In this document: piece by piece, positions 16,163-24,225 of the stretch
Numbering within the stretch: position 1 is the stretch's first letter
Layout of the letters: every line of letters starts with the position of its first letter
From: Hyphomonadaceae bacterium
GTDB lineage: Bacteria > Pseudomonadota > Alphaproteobacteria > Caulobacterales > Hyphomonadaceae
DNA length: 35,268 bases
Direction: 5' to 3'
NCBI GenBank assembly: GCA_030697555.1
Contig: JAUYPV010000088.1
Coordinates: forward strand, 1 to 35,268
The notes under the pieces: generated by a model
Seen by the model: the letters and a program-made list of their open reading frames with translations, nothing else
What the model was told of the DNA's origin: nothing
Database searches by the model: none
Position numbers and translations under genes: made by a program

Positions 16163-19045
16163 CTATTGCAGCCTGATTTTTCTGCAAGGATCCCGAAGGT
16201 CGTCTTGCAGGATAGAAAAGCGCTGGATGTCCTCTGTAAGAAGTTCGGACATTCCCAATGCGATCAGTTTCTCGCAGGCAAGATCTACCTGCCGGCCGGG
16301 TGGTTCGGCCAGAATTGGATCCATCCTCCAGATGAGCATCCTGCCGTCGTCCGTACCCGCCAGCAGGCGAGATCCGTCGGGTGAAAAGGCGAGACCGGCG
16401 ATCCAGTTCGCGTCAGTGGCGTAGGTCCTGACCGGCGCCTGTTGGCCGACCCGCCACAGGTTGACGACGCCATGAAGGTCGGCGCTCGCGAAATACCCGC
16501 CACCGGGATGAAACGCCACGTCGAGCACCGAACCAGCATGAGCCCTGAAGTCCTGAAGCGGTTTTTGGTCCGGAATGCTCCAGAGCTGGACCACGCTGTT
16601 GTCGAGACCGAGCAGAAGATAGCGAGCGTCAGGCGAGAAAGCGGCGGCCTTCACTGGCGAACCTGTCTCGAAGCTTCGGGTCGCACGATCAAATAATACC
16701 GTCCCGATCTCGCCAAGCGGTTTGTCGACGAGGGCCAGCGTCGCCCCGCGTTCAGACCCCACTAGAATGCGCAGGCCATCGGGTGAAAACTCAAGAGTCG
16801 AAGCGCCCCTTCCAAAGGCCGAGAGCCGCGTGGCCGATCCGCCACTTGTCCACCAAGCCCATGTCTCGCTTGGGGCGCTGGTCACGACGTGACTGCCGTC
16901 AGGAGAGATCGCGATCTGTGTGATCCGCTTTGGATCGAGGAGCTCCCGCGTGATTGGTGATATCGAATACCGTTGCTGCTGAAGTTCCGGGGAAGTGATG
17001 ACAAAAGAGACTACCGGTTCCGGCTCTCCCACTCGCCACAGCTTGACTGCGCCATCAGCGAAACCGCGCGCGAGATACCGGCCGCCGGCCGACAACGCCA
17101 TCGCCCCGCTCCGAACGGGTTCTGGCGTCAGCGTCTCAGGCTCGTCCGGCCGTGCGAGCGAGCGACGCAGCAGCGCTCCTTCGGCTGACGCCGTCAGCAC
17201 CTGCGTGTTGTCAGGCGACATAGTCATCGCGCGGACAGGACGGCCTTCAAAAATAGTGAGCGACGTATCCGGCAGCCCCGGCTCGAGTCGCCGGACAATG
17301 ACCTGTCCATCTCTCGATCCAGTTGCGAGCAATCTGCCATCGGCGGCGATGGCTATCGAGCGGATGCGATCCTCCGCTTGCAGCAATGTGGTAGCCTGGT
17401 CAAAACCGTCTTCGGTCCACAATCTGAGGGCGCCATTGCTCGAACCAACCCAGATATCACGGCGCCCTTGCAGGGGCATCAACGCCCTGATGCTTCCGCC
17501 GACCGACTGGAGGTCGTAGCGCAAGGCCGGATCTGCTACGTCGAAGGAAGCGGTCGAACCGTCTTCGAGGCCGATCAGCAACCGCTTCATGTCGTTGGAA
17601 AAGGCGACCGCCGTCACCGCCGAGTCGACGTCGAATGTCTGCAGCGGTTTGCGCTGGTCGATGCGCCACAGCCGGGCGAATTCCCATCCGCCGGCGACAA
17701 CGAAGCGTGCATCGGGGGAAAATGCGATGAATCCGAAGGATTCGTTTCCAGGGTTTTCGAACCGGCGCTCTGGCTCTGCTGCGCCTTTCCGCCAGAGAAG
17801 GACGCGGTTGCCGTTGGTTGCGGTGACGACCCATGCGCCATCAGGCGAGGCGGCCGCCGCTGCCGTGTATTCGCCATCCGGGTCTGCATAGCTGGATGTT
17901 GTTTCCCACCGCGCAATGTCGACGATGGCGGGGTGGCCGTCCCTGACAATGAGAATTTCGGCGGCGCCCGGCAGGATCTGGAATTCCGGGTGGAGCGATG
18001 TCTTGCGATCGATCGAATCCTGCGGCGATTTTCCGCCGCCCGTTCGCCACCAGCGAACGTCATTGTCTTCTGAACCGCCGATGCCCAAAAAGCCGACAAC
18101 TACCCGGCCTTCCGGATCCATGCCGACCGACGTGACAGATGGATCGATTCTGGAGGCGCCCGGCAGAAGGTCCGACATGCCATCGAGTGGCGCCTGTCCG
18201 GCCCAGATCGCAGTGCTGCCGATATAGCCTCTCTCAAGGGCCGCCTGCGCAGCGGGAAATCCTGCGGGCCTGAACCACGAGGTTGCAAGAGACTGCCGGC
18301 CTGCTGGGTCGCCCATCAACGCGACAAGCATCGCGCGTTCGTGCTGACCTTCATTGTTCAGCTGCTGAGCGGCTTCTGCGAAGAGGACGGAGCGCCGTTC
18401 GGCTGTGCTCGCAGAGAGACCAAGTATCGCCCAGCCGGCAGATATCGCCGCCGCCGCGGCTACCGCGCCAGCCGTCGCGAATCCAGTGTTCTGGATGACT
18501 TGCCGCCGCTGTTCCCGCTTCCAGAGATCATCGAACGACAAATCGAGCAGGCCTGCGGCCAGCCGGGCGCACACGCGGGTCCGGCTTTCCTTGCGCAGAT
18601 CCAGGCCCAGCGGCTCGAACGGCATCGCGTGTGGATCGCTGGAATCGACCATCCGAAGAGCGGGCGGAAAACATTCCTGCGACGGATCGTCGGCGTTGGG
18701 GACGCCATCGACGATGACGGCAAAGATGCGCCGTTCCCGTCCGGTTCGCCGGAAGTGTGTGATCTCGGCATTTACCCAGGGCGATGTCGCTGACGCGGGC
18801 GAGCACACGACGATGAGGCTTTCGGAGTCCTCGATTGCGCCTCGAACTGTAGCGCCGATATCGGCCGTCGCCGGCATCTCGTCTTCGTCGCGGAAGAATC
18901 GGCCCAGGCGGCGATTGGCGTCAATCTGGACCATTACGCCCAATGGTATGCGATAGCTTTCCAGCCAGCCCTGCAGGCGCCGCGCGATCGCGTGATCCGC
19001 ATGGCTGTAGGTGATGAAGCCCCGATATCGTTTGGTCCCCGCCAC
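16163..19045 (-). CDS. TIR domain - transmembrane - WD40 repeat protein, about 960 aa
   Basis: Residues 1 to about 130 are a TIR_2-type domain: box 1 is RGFITYSHADH (9-18), followed by RFFRDEDEMP and LIVVCSPASATSPWVNAEIT. In that last motif Glu94 aligns with the NADase glutamate of SARM1 (WVHKEI). After a linker (LLDLSFDDLWKREQRRQ) one transmembrane helix lies at about 187-210, then an AEAAQQLNNEGQHERAMLVA helix. From about residue 270 to 935 there are some 14 WD40-like units (for example IAFSPDARFVVAGGWEFARL), enough for two seven-bladed propellers. TIR would be cytosolic; the propeller side depends on topology. The start is taken as GTG at 19045 with AGGGG about 9 nt upstream; TTG at 19051 is the alternative. 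It stands alone and looks less GC-rich than its neighbours. Confidence 0.88.
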   Translation of the reverse strand: MAGTKRYRGFITYSHADHAIARRLQGWLESYRIPLGVMVQIDANRRLGRFFRDEDEMPATADIGATVRGAIEDSESLIVVCSPASATSPWVNAEITHFRRTGRERRIFAVIVDGVPNADDPSQECFPPALRMVDSSDPHAMPFEPLGLDLRKESRTRVCARLAAGLLDLSFDDLWKREQRRQVIQNTGFATAGAVAAAAAISAGWAILGLSASTAERRSVLFAEAAQQLNNEGQHERAMLVALMGDPAGRQSLATSWFRPAGFPAAQAALERGYIGSTAIWAGQAPLDGMSDLLPGASRIDPSVTSVGMDPEGRVVVGFLGIGGSEDNDVRWWRTGGGKSPQDSIDRKTSLHPEFQILPGAAEILIVRDGHPAIVDIARWETTSSYADPDGEYTAAAAASPDGAWVVTATNGNRVLLWRKGAAEPERRFENPGNESFGFIAFSPDARFVVAGGWEFARLWRIDQRKPLQTFDVDSAVTAVAFSNDMKRLLIGLEDGSTASFDVADPALRYDLQSVGGSIRALMPLQGRRDIWVGSSNGALRLWTEDGFDQATTLLQAEDRIRSIAIAADGRLLATGSRDGQVIVRRLEPGLPDTSLTIFEGRPVRAMTMSPDNTQVLTASAEGALLRRSLARPDEPETLTPEPVRSGAMALSAGGRYLARGFADGAVKLWRVGEPEPVVSFVITSPELQQQRYSISPITRELLDPKRITQIAISPDGSHVVTSAPSETWAWWTSGGSATRLSAFGRGASTLEFSPDGLRILVGSERGATLALVDKPLGEIGTVLFDRATRSFETGSPVKAAAFSPDARYLLLGLDNSVVQLWSIPDQKPLQDFRAHAGSVLDVAFHPGGGYFASADLHGVVNLWRVGQQAPVRTYATDANWIAGLAFSPDGSRLLAGTDDGRMLIWRMDPILAEPPGRQVDLACEKLIALGMSELLTEDIQRFSILQDDLRDPCRKIRLQ

Positions 19046-19132
19046 GGACAACAGCCCCTATGCCTGGCGCGAGAATTTTCGCCCACACGGTCCAGGAGAA
19101 GTCAATCGCGGATAGTTCTCGCGGCGGGTGAC

Positions 19133-20062
19133 CTACACACCCGTCACTTCGCCCGCCTGCGCTTCAGTCTTCAGCCACGCCATGAAGGTGCGGGCGAGTT
19201 TCGAGGGGGTGCGCCATTTGGGGTAGACGATCCAGTAGGCGAAATCGATGTCGCTGGCGCCGTCCGCAAAGGGCGCGATGAGGCGGCCGCGTTCGAGGTC
19301 GCCCGAGGCGATGGCGAACTTGGCCAGCGCGACGCCACGGCCTGAGGCGGCGGCTTCCACGACCAGCGATGACTGGGTGAAGCGGGGGCCACGATTGCTA
19401 TCAACGGTGGTGACGCCTCGCGCCTTGAGCCAGGCGTTCCAGTCCGGACGCGAGGGATCGTTCTCCGGGCTCTCGTCGTGCAGCAAGGTGTAGTGGACGA
19501 GATCGGCCGGCGAGCGCAGCGGATGAAGACCTTTCAGCAGTTCAGGCGAGCAGACGGGCAGCACCGATTCCGACATGATCTTCTCGGTCCGCAGGCTCTC
19601 ATAAATGCCCTTGCCGTGGCGCAGGGCGAGGTCGATGTCGGACGAGTTGAAGTCTGTCATCGCCATGTCGGCGGAGACCCAGACCTCGGCCTCCGGGTTC
19701 TGTTCCTGGAAGCGCTCGAGCCGGGGGGCCAGCCATTTGGCGGCGAAGGAGGGGGCGGACGAGATCATCAGCCGGTCGCGGCGGGCGGGTGCGCGCATGT
19801 GATGGACGGCTTCGGCCATCATCTCGAAGGCGGAGGTGAGGAGGGGAAGGGCGGCCTGGCCGGCGTCGGTCAGCAGGACCTGGCGGCCGGTTCTGCGGAA
19901 CAGGGGCGCTCCGGCGAACTCTTCGAGCTGGCGAATCTGCTGGCTGATGGCGCCGGGCGTGACGTTCAGCTCCTCCGCCGCGCGGGTGAAGGAGAGATGG
20001 CGGGCGGCCGCTTCGAAAGCGCGGAGCGCGTTGAGTGCCGGGAGGCGGTCTTCCTGGGCCAT
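19133..20062 (-). CDS. LysR-family regulator, GcvA-like, 309 aa
   Basis: The N-terminal winged helix is DRLPALNALRAFEAAARHLS followed by FTRAAEELNVTPGAISQQIR, the exact style of GcvA (glycine-cleavage activator) homologues. A LysR substrate-binding domain follows, with SSAPSFAAKWLAPRLERF and DIDLALRHGKG typical of that branch. Many alphaproteobacterial GcvA-like paralogues do not control gcv genes, so the target is open. The gene is divergent from cobA with about 200 bp between starts, which makes the sulfite-reduction operon a possible target, but a GcvA-type protein is not an obvious sulfur regulator. Its 3' end lies 87 bp beyond the TIR gene's start, on the same strand. Confidence 0.88.
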   Translation of the reverse strand: MAQEDRLPALNALRAFEAAARHLSFTRAAEELNVTPGAISQQIRQLEEFAGAPLFRRTGRQVLLTDAGQAALPLLTSAFEMMAEAVHHMRAPARRDRLMISSAPSFAAKWLAPRLERFQEQNPEAEVWVSADMAMTDFNSSDIDLALRHGKGIYESLRTEKIMSESVLPVCSPELLKGLHPLRSPADLVHYTLLHDESPENDPSRPDWNAWLKARGVTTVDSNRGPRFTQSSLVVEAAASGRGVALAKFAIASGDLERGRLIAPFADGASDIDFAYWIVYPKWRTPSKLARTFMAWLKTEAQAGEVTGV

Positions 20063-20204
20063 TTACATTGCCGTTTTCTGGCAGATTTTCTGCGTCTGGA
20101 GGCGGGTGAGGGGGTCTAATGGTTGGGCTTAGGAATCGTTCATTGCGCTAAAGTCAGCCCCCGGCCATGTGGGCTGGAGGACGGCGCTTGGCCCCTCGCT
20201 TAGT

Positions 20205-20240
20205 TTGGGCCCGGCGCGCGCCGTGTTATATGCGCATGCG
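20205..20240 (+). promoter_or_regulatory. Putative promoter of the cobA-cysI-cysH operon
   Basis: TTGGGC (20205-20210) and TATATG (20227-20232) are spaced by 16 nt in the LysR/cobA divergent region. Directly downstream are overlapping palindromes ATGCGCAT (20230-20237) and CGCATGCG (20233-20240), near the expected start of transcription. The AAAGGG Shine-Dalgarno for cobA is at 20252-20257. The promoter call is a weak match; the palindromes are certain as sequence. Confidence 0.35.
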
Positions 20241-20266
20241 TAAGAAAAACTAAAGGGCCCGATTTG

Positions 20267-21115
20267 ATGTCGGACGATTCCGCCTTCCGGACGGGGGGCG
20301 CGGAAACAGCAAACAGGGGAAGCGGACGGGTCGCCCTGGTCGGGGCCGGCCCGGGCGATCCCGATCTCTTGACCATCAAGGCCGCCCGGCTGATCGCCGA
20401 GGCCGAAGTGATTTTCACCGACCGCCTCGTCGGCAAGGGTGTGCTGGAGCTGGCGTCGCCCGCCGCGGAAATCGTGCCCGTCGGCAAGTCCAAGGGCGAG
20501 CATTCGGTTCCGCAGGACGAAATCCACCGCCGCATGATCGAGGCGGCGAAAGCAGGCAAACGCGTCGTGCGGCTCAAGGGCGGCGATCCCTTCATCTTCG
20601 GGCGCGGCGGCGAGGAAGTCGAAGCGCTCCGTGCGGCGGGCATCGAGGTCGAGGTCGTGCCGGGCATTTCCGCGGCGCTCGGCGTTGCGGCCGTCACCCA
20701 GATCCCGCTGACTCATCGCGACAGTGCGCAGGCGGTCACCTTCGTCACCGGTCATGCCGCGCTCGGGCAGGAACCTGATCTGGATTGGCGGGCGCTTGCG
20801 CGGCCGAACCAGACGGTCGTGGTCTATATGGGCGTCGGCGCCGCCGACGTGATCGCCGCGCGCCTGGTCGCCGCGGGACGCGATCCGGTCACGCCGGTCG
20901 CTGTCGTCGAGAACGGCACGCGGCCGAACGAGATCGCTGCGTTCGGCGCGTTGGGCGATCTTCCGGAAATCATCCAGTCGAACGGCATTCAAGGGCCGGC
21001 GCTTCTGATCATTGGCGAGGTTGCCGCGCTGGCGAAGCGCGAAGCTGGCGCTACTGTCGGCGACACGCGGAAAGCAAAACCGACGCTCGCCTCGCTGTGG
21101 GGGATGCTGTCGTGA
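20267..21115 (+). CDS. cobA: Uroporphyrinogen-III C-methyltransferase (SUMT), 282 aa
   Basis: The enzyme methylates uroporphyrinogen III twice with SAM to precorrin-2, the precursor of siroheme, which CysI needs. SUMT signatures are VALVGAGPGDPDLLTIKA (22-39), RLKGGDPFIFGRGGEE (102-117), VPGISA (131-136), IPLTHRD and FVTGHA. It consists only of the methyltransferase part of CysG; the NAD-dependent dehydrogenase/ferrochelatase domain is absent and must be supplied elsewhere. An upstream TTG (20264) is in frame, but ATG at 20267 has AAAGGG 9 nt before it. The stop overlaps the GTG of the next gene. It is first gene of the six-gene operon; cobalamin synthesis cannot be excluded as a second use. 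Confidence 0.93.
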   Translation: MSDDSAFRTGGAETANRGSGRVALVGAGPGDPDLLTIKAARLIAEAEVIFTDRLVGKGVLELASPAAEIVPVGKSKGEHSVPQDEIHRRMIEAAKAGKRVVRLKGGDPFIFGRGGEEVEALRAAGIEVEVVPGISAALGVAAVTQIPLTHRDSAQAVTFVTGHAALGQEPDLDWRALARPNQTVVVYMGVGAADVIAARLVAAGRDPVTPVAVVENGTRPNEIAAFGALGDLPEIIQSNGIQGPALLIIGEVAALAKREAGATVGDTRKAKPTLASLWGMLS

Positions 21116-21432
21116 GTTCGGAGCGGCCCAAGCTCGGACCCGATATTCCGAAGGTCATCACGGCGTGGCTCTCCACCTCGGGCCGTGTGGTTTACCTGAC
21201 CAAGGACCGCAACTGGTCGGAAGACCTGGCTGACGCCGAAGTTATGACCGGCGTGGGCGCCGCCGATGTCCTCGCCTGGGCGGCCAAGGACCAGACCCGC
21301 GTCGCCGATCCCTATTTCATGCAGGTGTCGCCGGACGGAAAGGTTGCAGGGCGCGAAACAATCCGCGAGACCATACGGGCCAGAGGCCCGACAAATCACC
21401 CGATGTTCGGCAAGCAAGCAGGAAACAACTGA
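21112..21432 (+). CDS. DUF2849 protein of the sulfite-reduction operon, 106 aa
   Basis: Translation from GTG at 21112 gives VSSERPKLGPDIPKVITAWL, then STSGRVVYLTKDRNWSEDLA. The conserved end region contains DPYFMQV and IRETIRARGPT. This pattern matches the DUF2849 family, which in alphaproteobacteria is found almost only between the siroheme methyltransferase and cysI. Its function is unknown; the small size and fixed location suggest an accessory to sulfite reductase. The GTG overlaps the cobA stop (GTGA), and the stop overlaps the next ATG (TGATG). The same frame is open far upstream inside cobA, but that part is a shadow. Confidence 0.85.
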   Translation: MSSERPKLGPDIPKVITAWLSTSGRVVYLTKDRNWSEDLADAEVMTGVGAADVLAWAAKDQTRVADPYFMQVSPDGKVAGRETIRETIRARGPTNHPMFGKQAGNN

Positions 21433-22064
21433 TGCCCAACCGTCCGATCACCAAGCTTACGCTTTACGGCGACTCGATCTCCGGCAACTGCCTCAAGACC
21501 AAGTGGACGGCGGACTGGCTGGATGTCGACTATGACTGGGTCGAGGTCAGCGTGGTCGAGGGCGGCACGCGGTCGGATTCGTTCATGGCGATGAACCCGT
21601 CGGGCCAGGTGCCGGTGATGCGCCTGCCGGACGGACGCATTCTGCCGCAGTCGAACGCGATCATGATGTATCTCGCCGAGACGCATCGCGGGCAGGACCT
21701 GATCCCGGTCGATCCGTTCGAACGGGCGAAGATGATGAGCTGGCTGTTCTGGGAGCAGTATTCCCACGAGCCCTACATCGCCGTGCGGCGCTTCCGGCGG
21801 AAGTTCATGAACATGACGGACGAGGACCTCGATCCTCAGCTTCTCGCGCGCGGGCGCAGGGCGCTGGGCGTCATGGAGATGCAGCTTACGTTCTCGGACT
21901 ATTTCGTGGGGCAGAGCCTGACGCTCGCCGACATCGCGCTCGTCGCCTACACACGCTGGGCGCACGAAGGCGGGTTCGATCTCGGCGAATTCCCATCGGT
22001 GCAGCGCTGGGTGGCGCGCGTCGAGACTGATTTGGGCATCGATCACGCCCGGAAGGCGGCCTAG
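21432..22064 (+). CDS. Glutathione S-transferase family protein, 210 aa
   Basis: This is a canonical two-domain cytosolic GST. The N-terminal thioredoxin-like domain has KLTLYGDSISGNCLKTKWTA, MNPSGQVPVMRLPDG and LPQSNAIMMYLAE, where SNAI is the glutathione gamma-Glu-binding motif. The all-helical C-terminal domain contains VGQSLTLADIALVAYTRWAH. The likely catalytic residue is in the SISGNC segment. The gene sits within the operon, with 1-nt overlap (TGATG) to DUF2849 and directly abutting cysI. This position is unusual and suggests a thiol-related role, such as glutathione with sulfite or sulfide intermediates, but that is inference only. Confidence 0.9.
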   Translation: MPNRPITKLTLYGDSISGNCLKTKWTADWLDVDYDWVEVSVVEGGTRSDSFMAMNPSGQVPVMRLPDGRILPQSNAIMMYLAETHRGQDLIPVDPFERAKMMSWLFWEQYSHEPYIAVRRFRRKFMNMTDEDLDPQLLARGRRALGVMEMQLTFSDYFVGQSLTLADIALVAYTRWAHEGGFDLGEFPSVQRWVARVETDLGIDHARKAA

Positions 22065-23726
22065 GTGTATCGTTACGACGAGTTCGACGAGACGATGGTG
22101 CGCGAGCGCGCCAGGCAGTTTCGCGGGCAGGTGCAGCGGCGCCTAGCCGGGGAGCTGAAGGAGGAAAATTTCAAACCCCTCCGTCTTCAGAACGGCGTCT
22201 ACCTGCAACTGCACGCCTACATGCTGCGCATCGCGATTCCGTATGGCCAACTATCGGCAAAGCAACTGCGCCAGCTGGCGATGATCGCGGACAAGTTCGA
22301 CAAGGGCTACGGCCATTTTACGACCCGCCAGAACATCCAGTACAACTGGATCAAACTGGCCGACATGCCGGATGTGCTGGATGCGCTGGCTGACGTCGAG
22401 ATGCACGGCATCCAGACAAGCGGCAACTGCATCCGCAACGTCACCTCGGACCATCTCGCAGGCGCCTGCGCCGACGAACTGGAAGACCCGCGGCCGTGGT
22501 GCGAGATCATCCGGCAATGGTCGACCTTCCACCCGGAATTCACCTCGCTGCCGCGGAAGTTCAAGATCGCGGTCACCGCCGCAGCGCCCGACCGCGCCGC
22601 CATTCGCGTGCACGACATCGGCCTGCACTTGAAGCGCAACGCCGCGGGCGAGGCGGGCTTCGAAGTGATCGTCGGCGGCGGCCTCGGGCGTACGCCCTAT
22701 GTCGGGGTGACCGTCCGCGACTGGGTGAGCAAGCAGGATCTGCTGAGCTATCTCGAAGCCAACATGCGCGTCTACAACCGCCATGGCCGACGGGACAACA
22801 AGAACAAGGCGCGGATCAAAATCCTGGTCAACGAGTTGGGCGAGGCAGAATACCGCCGCCAGGTCGATGAGGAATTCGCCAACCAGCTCGCGTGGGAGAA
22901 GGTGGTCCTTCCGCAGGAGGAGGTCGACCGGATCTCTGCTTATTTCGCGCCTCCGAAATTCGAGAAGCTGCCGGTGAAGTCGGACAAGCTGGACAAGGCC
23001 ATTGCTGCCGATCGGGCGTTTGCACGCTGGGCGAAAAACAATCTGCGCGCACACAAGATACCCGGCTACATCTCGGTGCACATCGCGCTGAAGGCGCAGG
23101 GCGTCGCTCCAGGCGACTGCACAGGCGACCAGATGCGCGCCGCCGCCGACATCGCGGAGAAATACGGTCTCGACGACATACGCGTCGCACACGAGCAAGA
23201 CCTGGCGCTTCCCCATGTGAAGCTCGACGACGTGCCCGCCGTCTATGCCGCGCTCAAGGCCGCAGGATTGGCGAGCTCGAATGCCGGGCTCGGCTCGGAC
23301 ATCATCGCGTGCCCCGGTCTCGACTATTGCAACCTCGCCAATGCGCGATCGATCTCCGTCTCCAACGAAATCCAGGCGCTGTTCGCCGATCCGGACTTCG
23401 AAGACGAGGTCGGCACGCTGCACATCAACGTGTCGGGCTGCATCAATGCATGCGGCCATCATCACGTCGGCCATATCGGCATTCTCGGCGTCGATAAAAA
23501 GGGCGAGGAATATTACCAGATCCTGTTCGGCGGCCGCGCCGACGAGAAGGCGGCCATCGGCGAGATCCAGGGACCGGGCCTCAAGCATGAGGAAGTGGCG
23601 CCCGCGATCAGGCGCGTGATCGTGAAGTATCTCGAACTGCGTTCGTCGAAATCCGAAAAGCTGGTCGACACCATAACGCGGCTCGGCCAGGCGCCGTTCA
23701 AGGAGGCGCTCTATGCCTCTGCTTAG
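22065..23726 (+). CDS. cysI: Assimilatory sulfite reductase hemoprotein (nitrite/sulfite reductase family), 553 aa
   Basis: The enzyme reduces sulfite to sulfide with six electrons at a siroheme coupled to a [4Fe-4S] cluster. Cluster ligands are Cys416 and Cys422 (CPGLDYC) and Cys459 and Cys463 (GCINAC). Basic residues matching the sulfite/siroheme-binding set are Arg88 (TTRQN), Arg124, Lys165 and Lys167 (RKFKIA). The two ferredoxin-like half-domains and repeated catalytic folds are both present. The start is GTG at 22065, immediately after the GST stop. No CysJ-type flavoprotein is nearby, so electrons may come from ferredoxin or another carrier. The 3' end overlaps DUF934 by 14 nt. Nitrite reductase is a formal alternative, but cysH and sbp context favours sulfite. 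Confidence 0.93.
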   Translation: MYRYDEFDETMVRERARQFRGQVQRRLAGELKEENFKPLRLQNGVYLQLHAYMLRIAIPYGQLSAKQLRQLAMIADKFDKGYGHFTTRQNIQYNWIKLADMPDVLDALADVEMHGIQTSGNCIRNVTSDHLAGACADELEDPRPWCEIIRQWSTFHPEFTSLPRKFKIAVTAAAPDRAAIRVHDIGLHLKRNAAGEAGFEVIVGGGLGRTPYVGVTVRDWVSKQDLLSYLEANMRVYNRHGRRDNKNKARIKILVNELGEAEYRRQVDEEFANQLAWEKVVLPQEEVDRISAYFAPPKFEKLPVKSDKLDKAIAADRAFARWAKNNLRAHKIPGYISVHIALKAQGVAPGDCTGDQMRAAADIAEKYGLDDIRVAHEQDLALPHVKLDDVPAVYAALKAAGLASSNAGLGSDIIACPGLDYCNLANARSISVSNEIQALFADPDFEDEVGTLHINVSGCINACGHHHVGHIGILGVDKKGEEYYQILFGGRADEKAAIGEIQGPGLKHEEVAPAIRRVIVKYLELRSSKSEKLVDTITRLGQAPFKEALYASA

Positions 23727-24225
23727 GCACGGCAAGGTCGTCGACGATTGCTGGGTCTTCGTCGAGGACGAACACGAGCTGTCTCCCGGTGGATGCCTGA
23801 CGGTGTCGTTGGGACGGTTTCTTTCGGAGCACGATCAGCTGCTCGCCCGCAACGAGGCGATCGGCGTGCGGTTGGCGGCGAGCGACGATCCGGCCCTGCT
23901 TGCGCCGCACCTCGACCGTCTCCGTCTGATCGAGTTGAACTTTCCGAAATACACCGACGGCCGGGCGCTTTCGCAGTCGCAGCTTCTGCGCCGCCGCTAT
24001 GGCTACAAGGGCGAAATTCGCGCCGTCGGACAGGTGCTGCGCGACCAGCTTCGTCTGATGATCCGAGCCGGGTTCGACGCCATGGTGATTGAAGAGACAG
24101 ATGCTGAAGACGTCTACGATTTTTCCGCACACGAGTTTTCAGAATTCTACCAGGCGGCTTCGGACACATCCGAGACTATCTTCATGAAGCGCCACAGGAA
24201 GAAACAGGAAAAGGCCGCCGAATGA
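23713..24225 (+). CDS. DUF934 (CysX-like) protein, 170 aa
   Basis: This is the DUF934 family, which is almost always encoded between cysI and cysH in alpha-, beta- and some gammaproteobacteria. Conserved blocks are LIELNFPKYTDGRALSQSQL, LRRRYGYKGEIRAVGQVLRD and GFDAMVIEE. No metal-binding cysteine cluster is seen. Its role is usually described as an oxidoreductase accessory to sulfite reductase, but no activity has been established that I know of. ATG at 23713 is preceded by AGGAGG (23701-23706) and lies inside the end of cysI. The stop overlaps cysH (ATGA). The basic C-terminal tail RHRKKQEKAAE is not shared with the core. Confidence 0.9.
   Translation: MPLLRHGKVVDDCWVFVEDEHELSPGGCLTVSLGRFLSEHDQLLARNEAIGVRLAASDDPALLAPHLDRLRLIELNFPKYTDGRALSQSQLLRRRYGYKGEIRAVGQVLRDQLRLMIRAGFDAMVIEETDAEDVYDFSAHEFSEFYQAASDTSETIFMKRHRKKQEKAAE

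Noticed and set aside
22251-23735. Long minus-strand open frame of 494 codons opposite cysI
   Set aside because: It is an antisense shadow of cysI caused by GC-rich codons; it has no family features and no ribosome site, while cysI has all catalytic residues.
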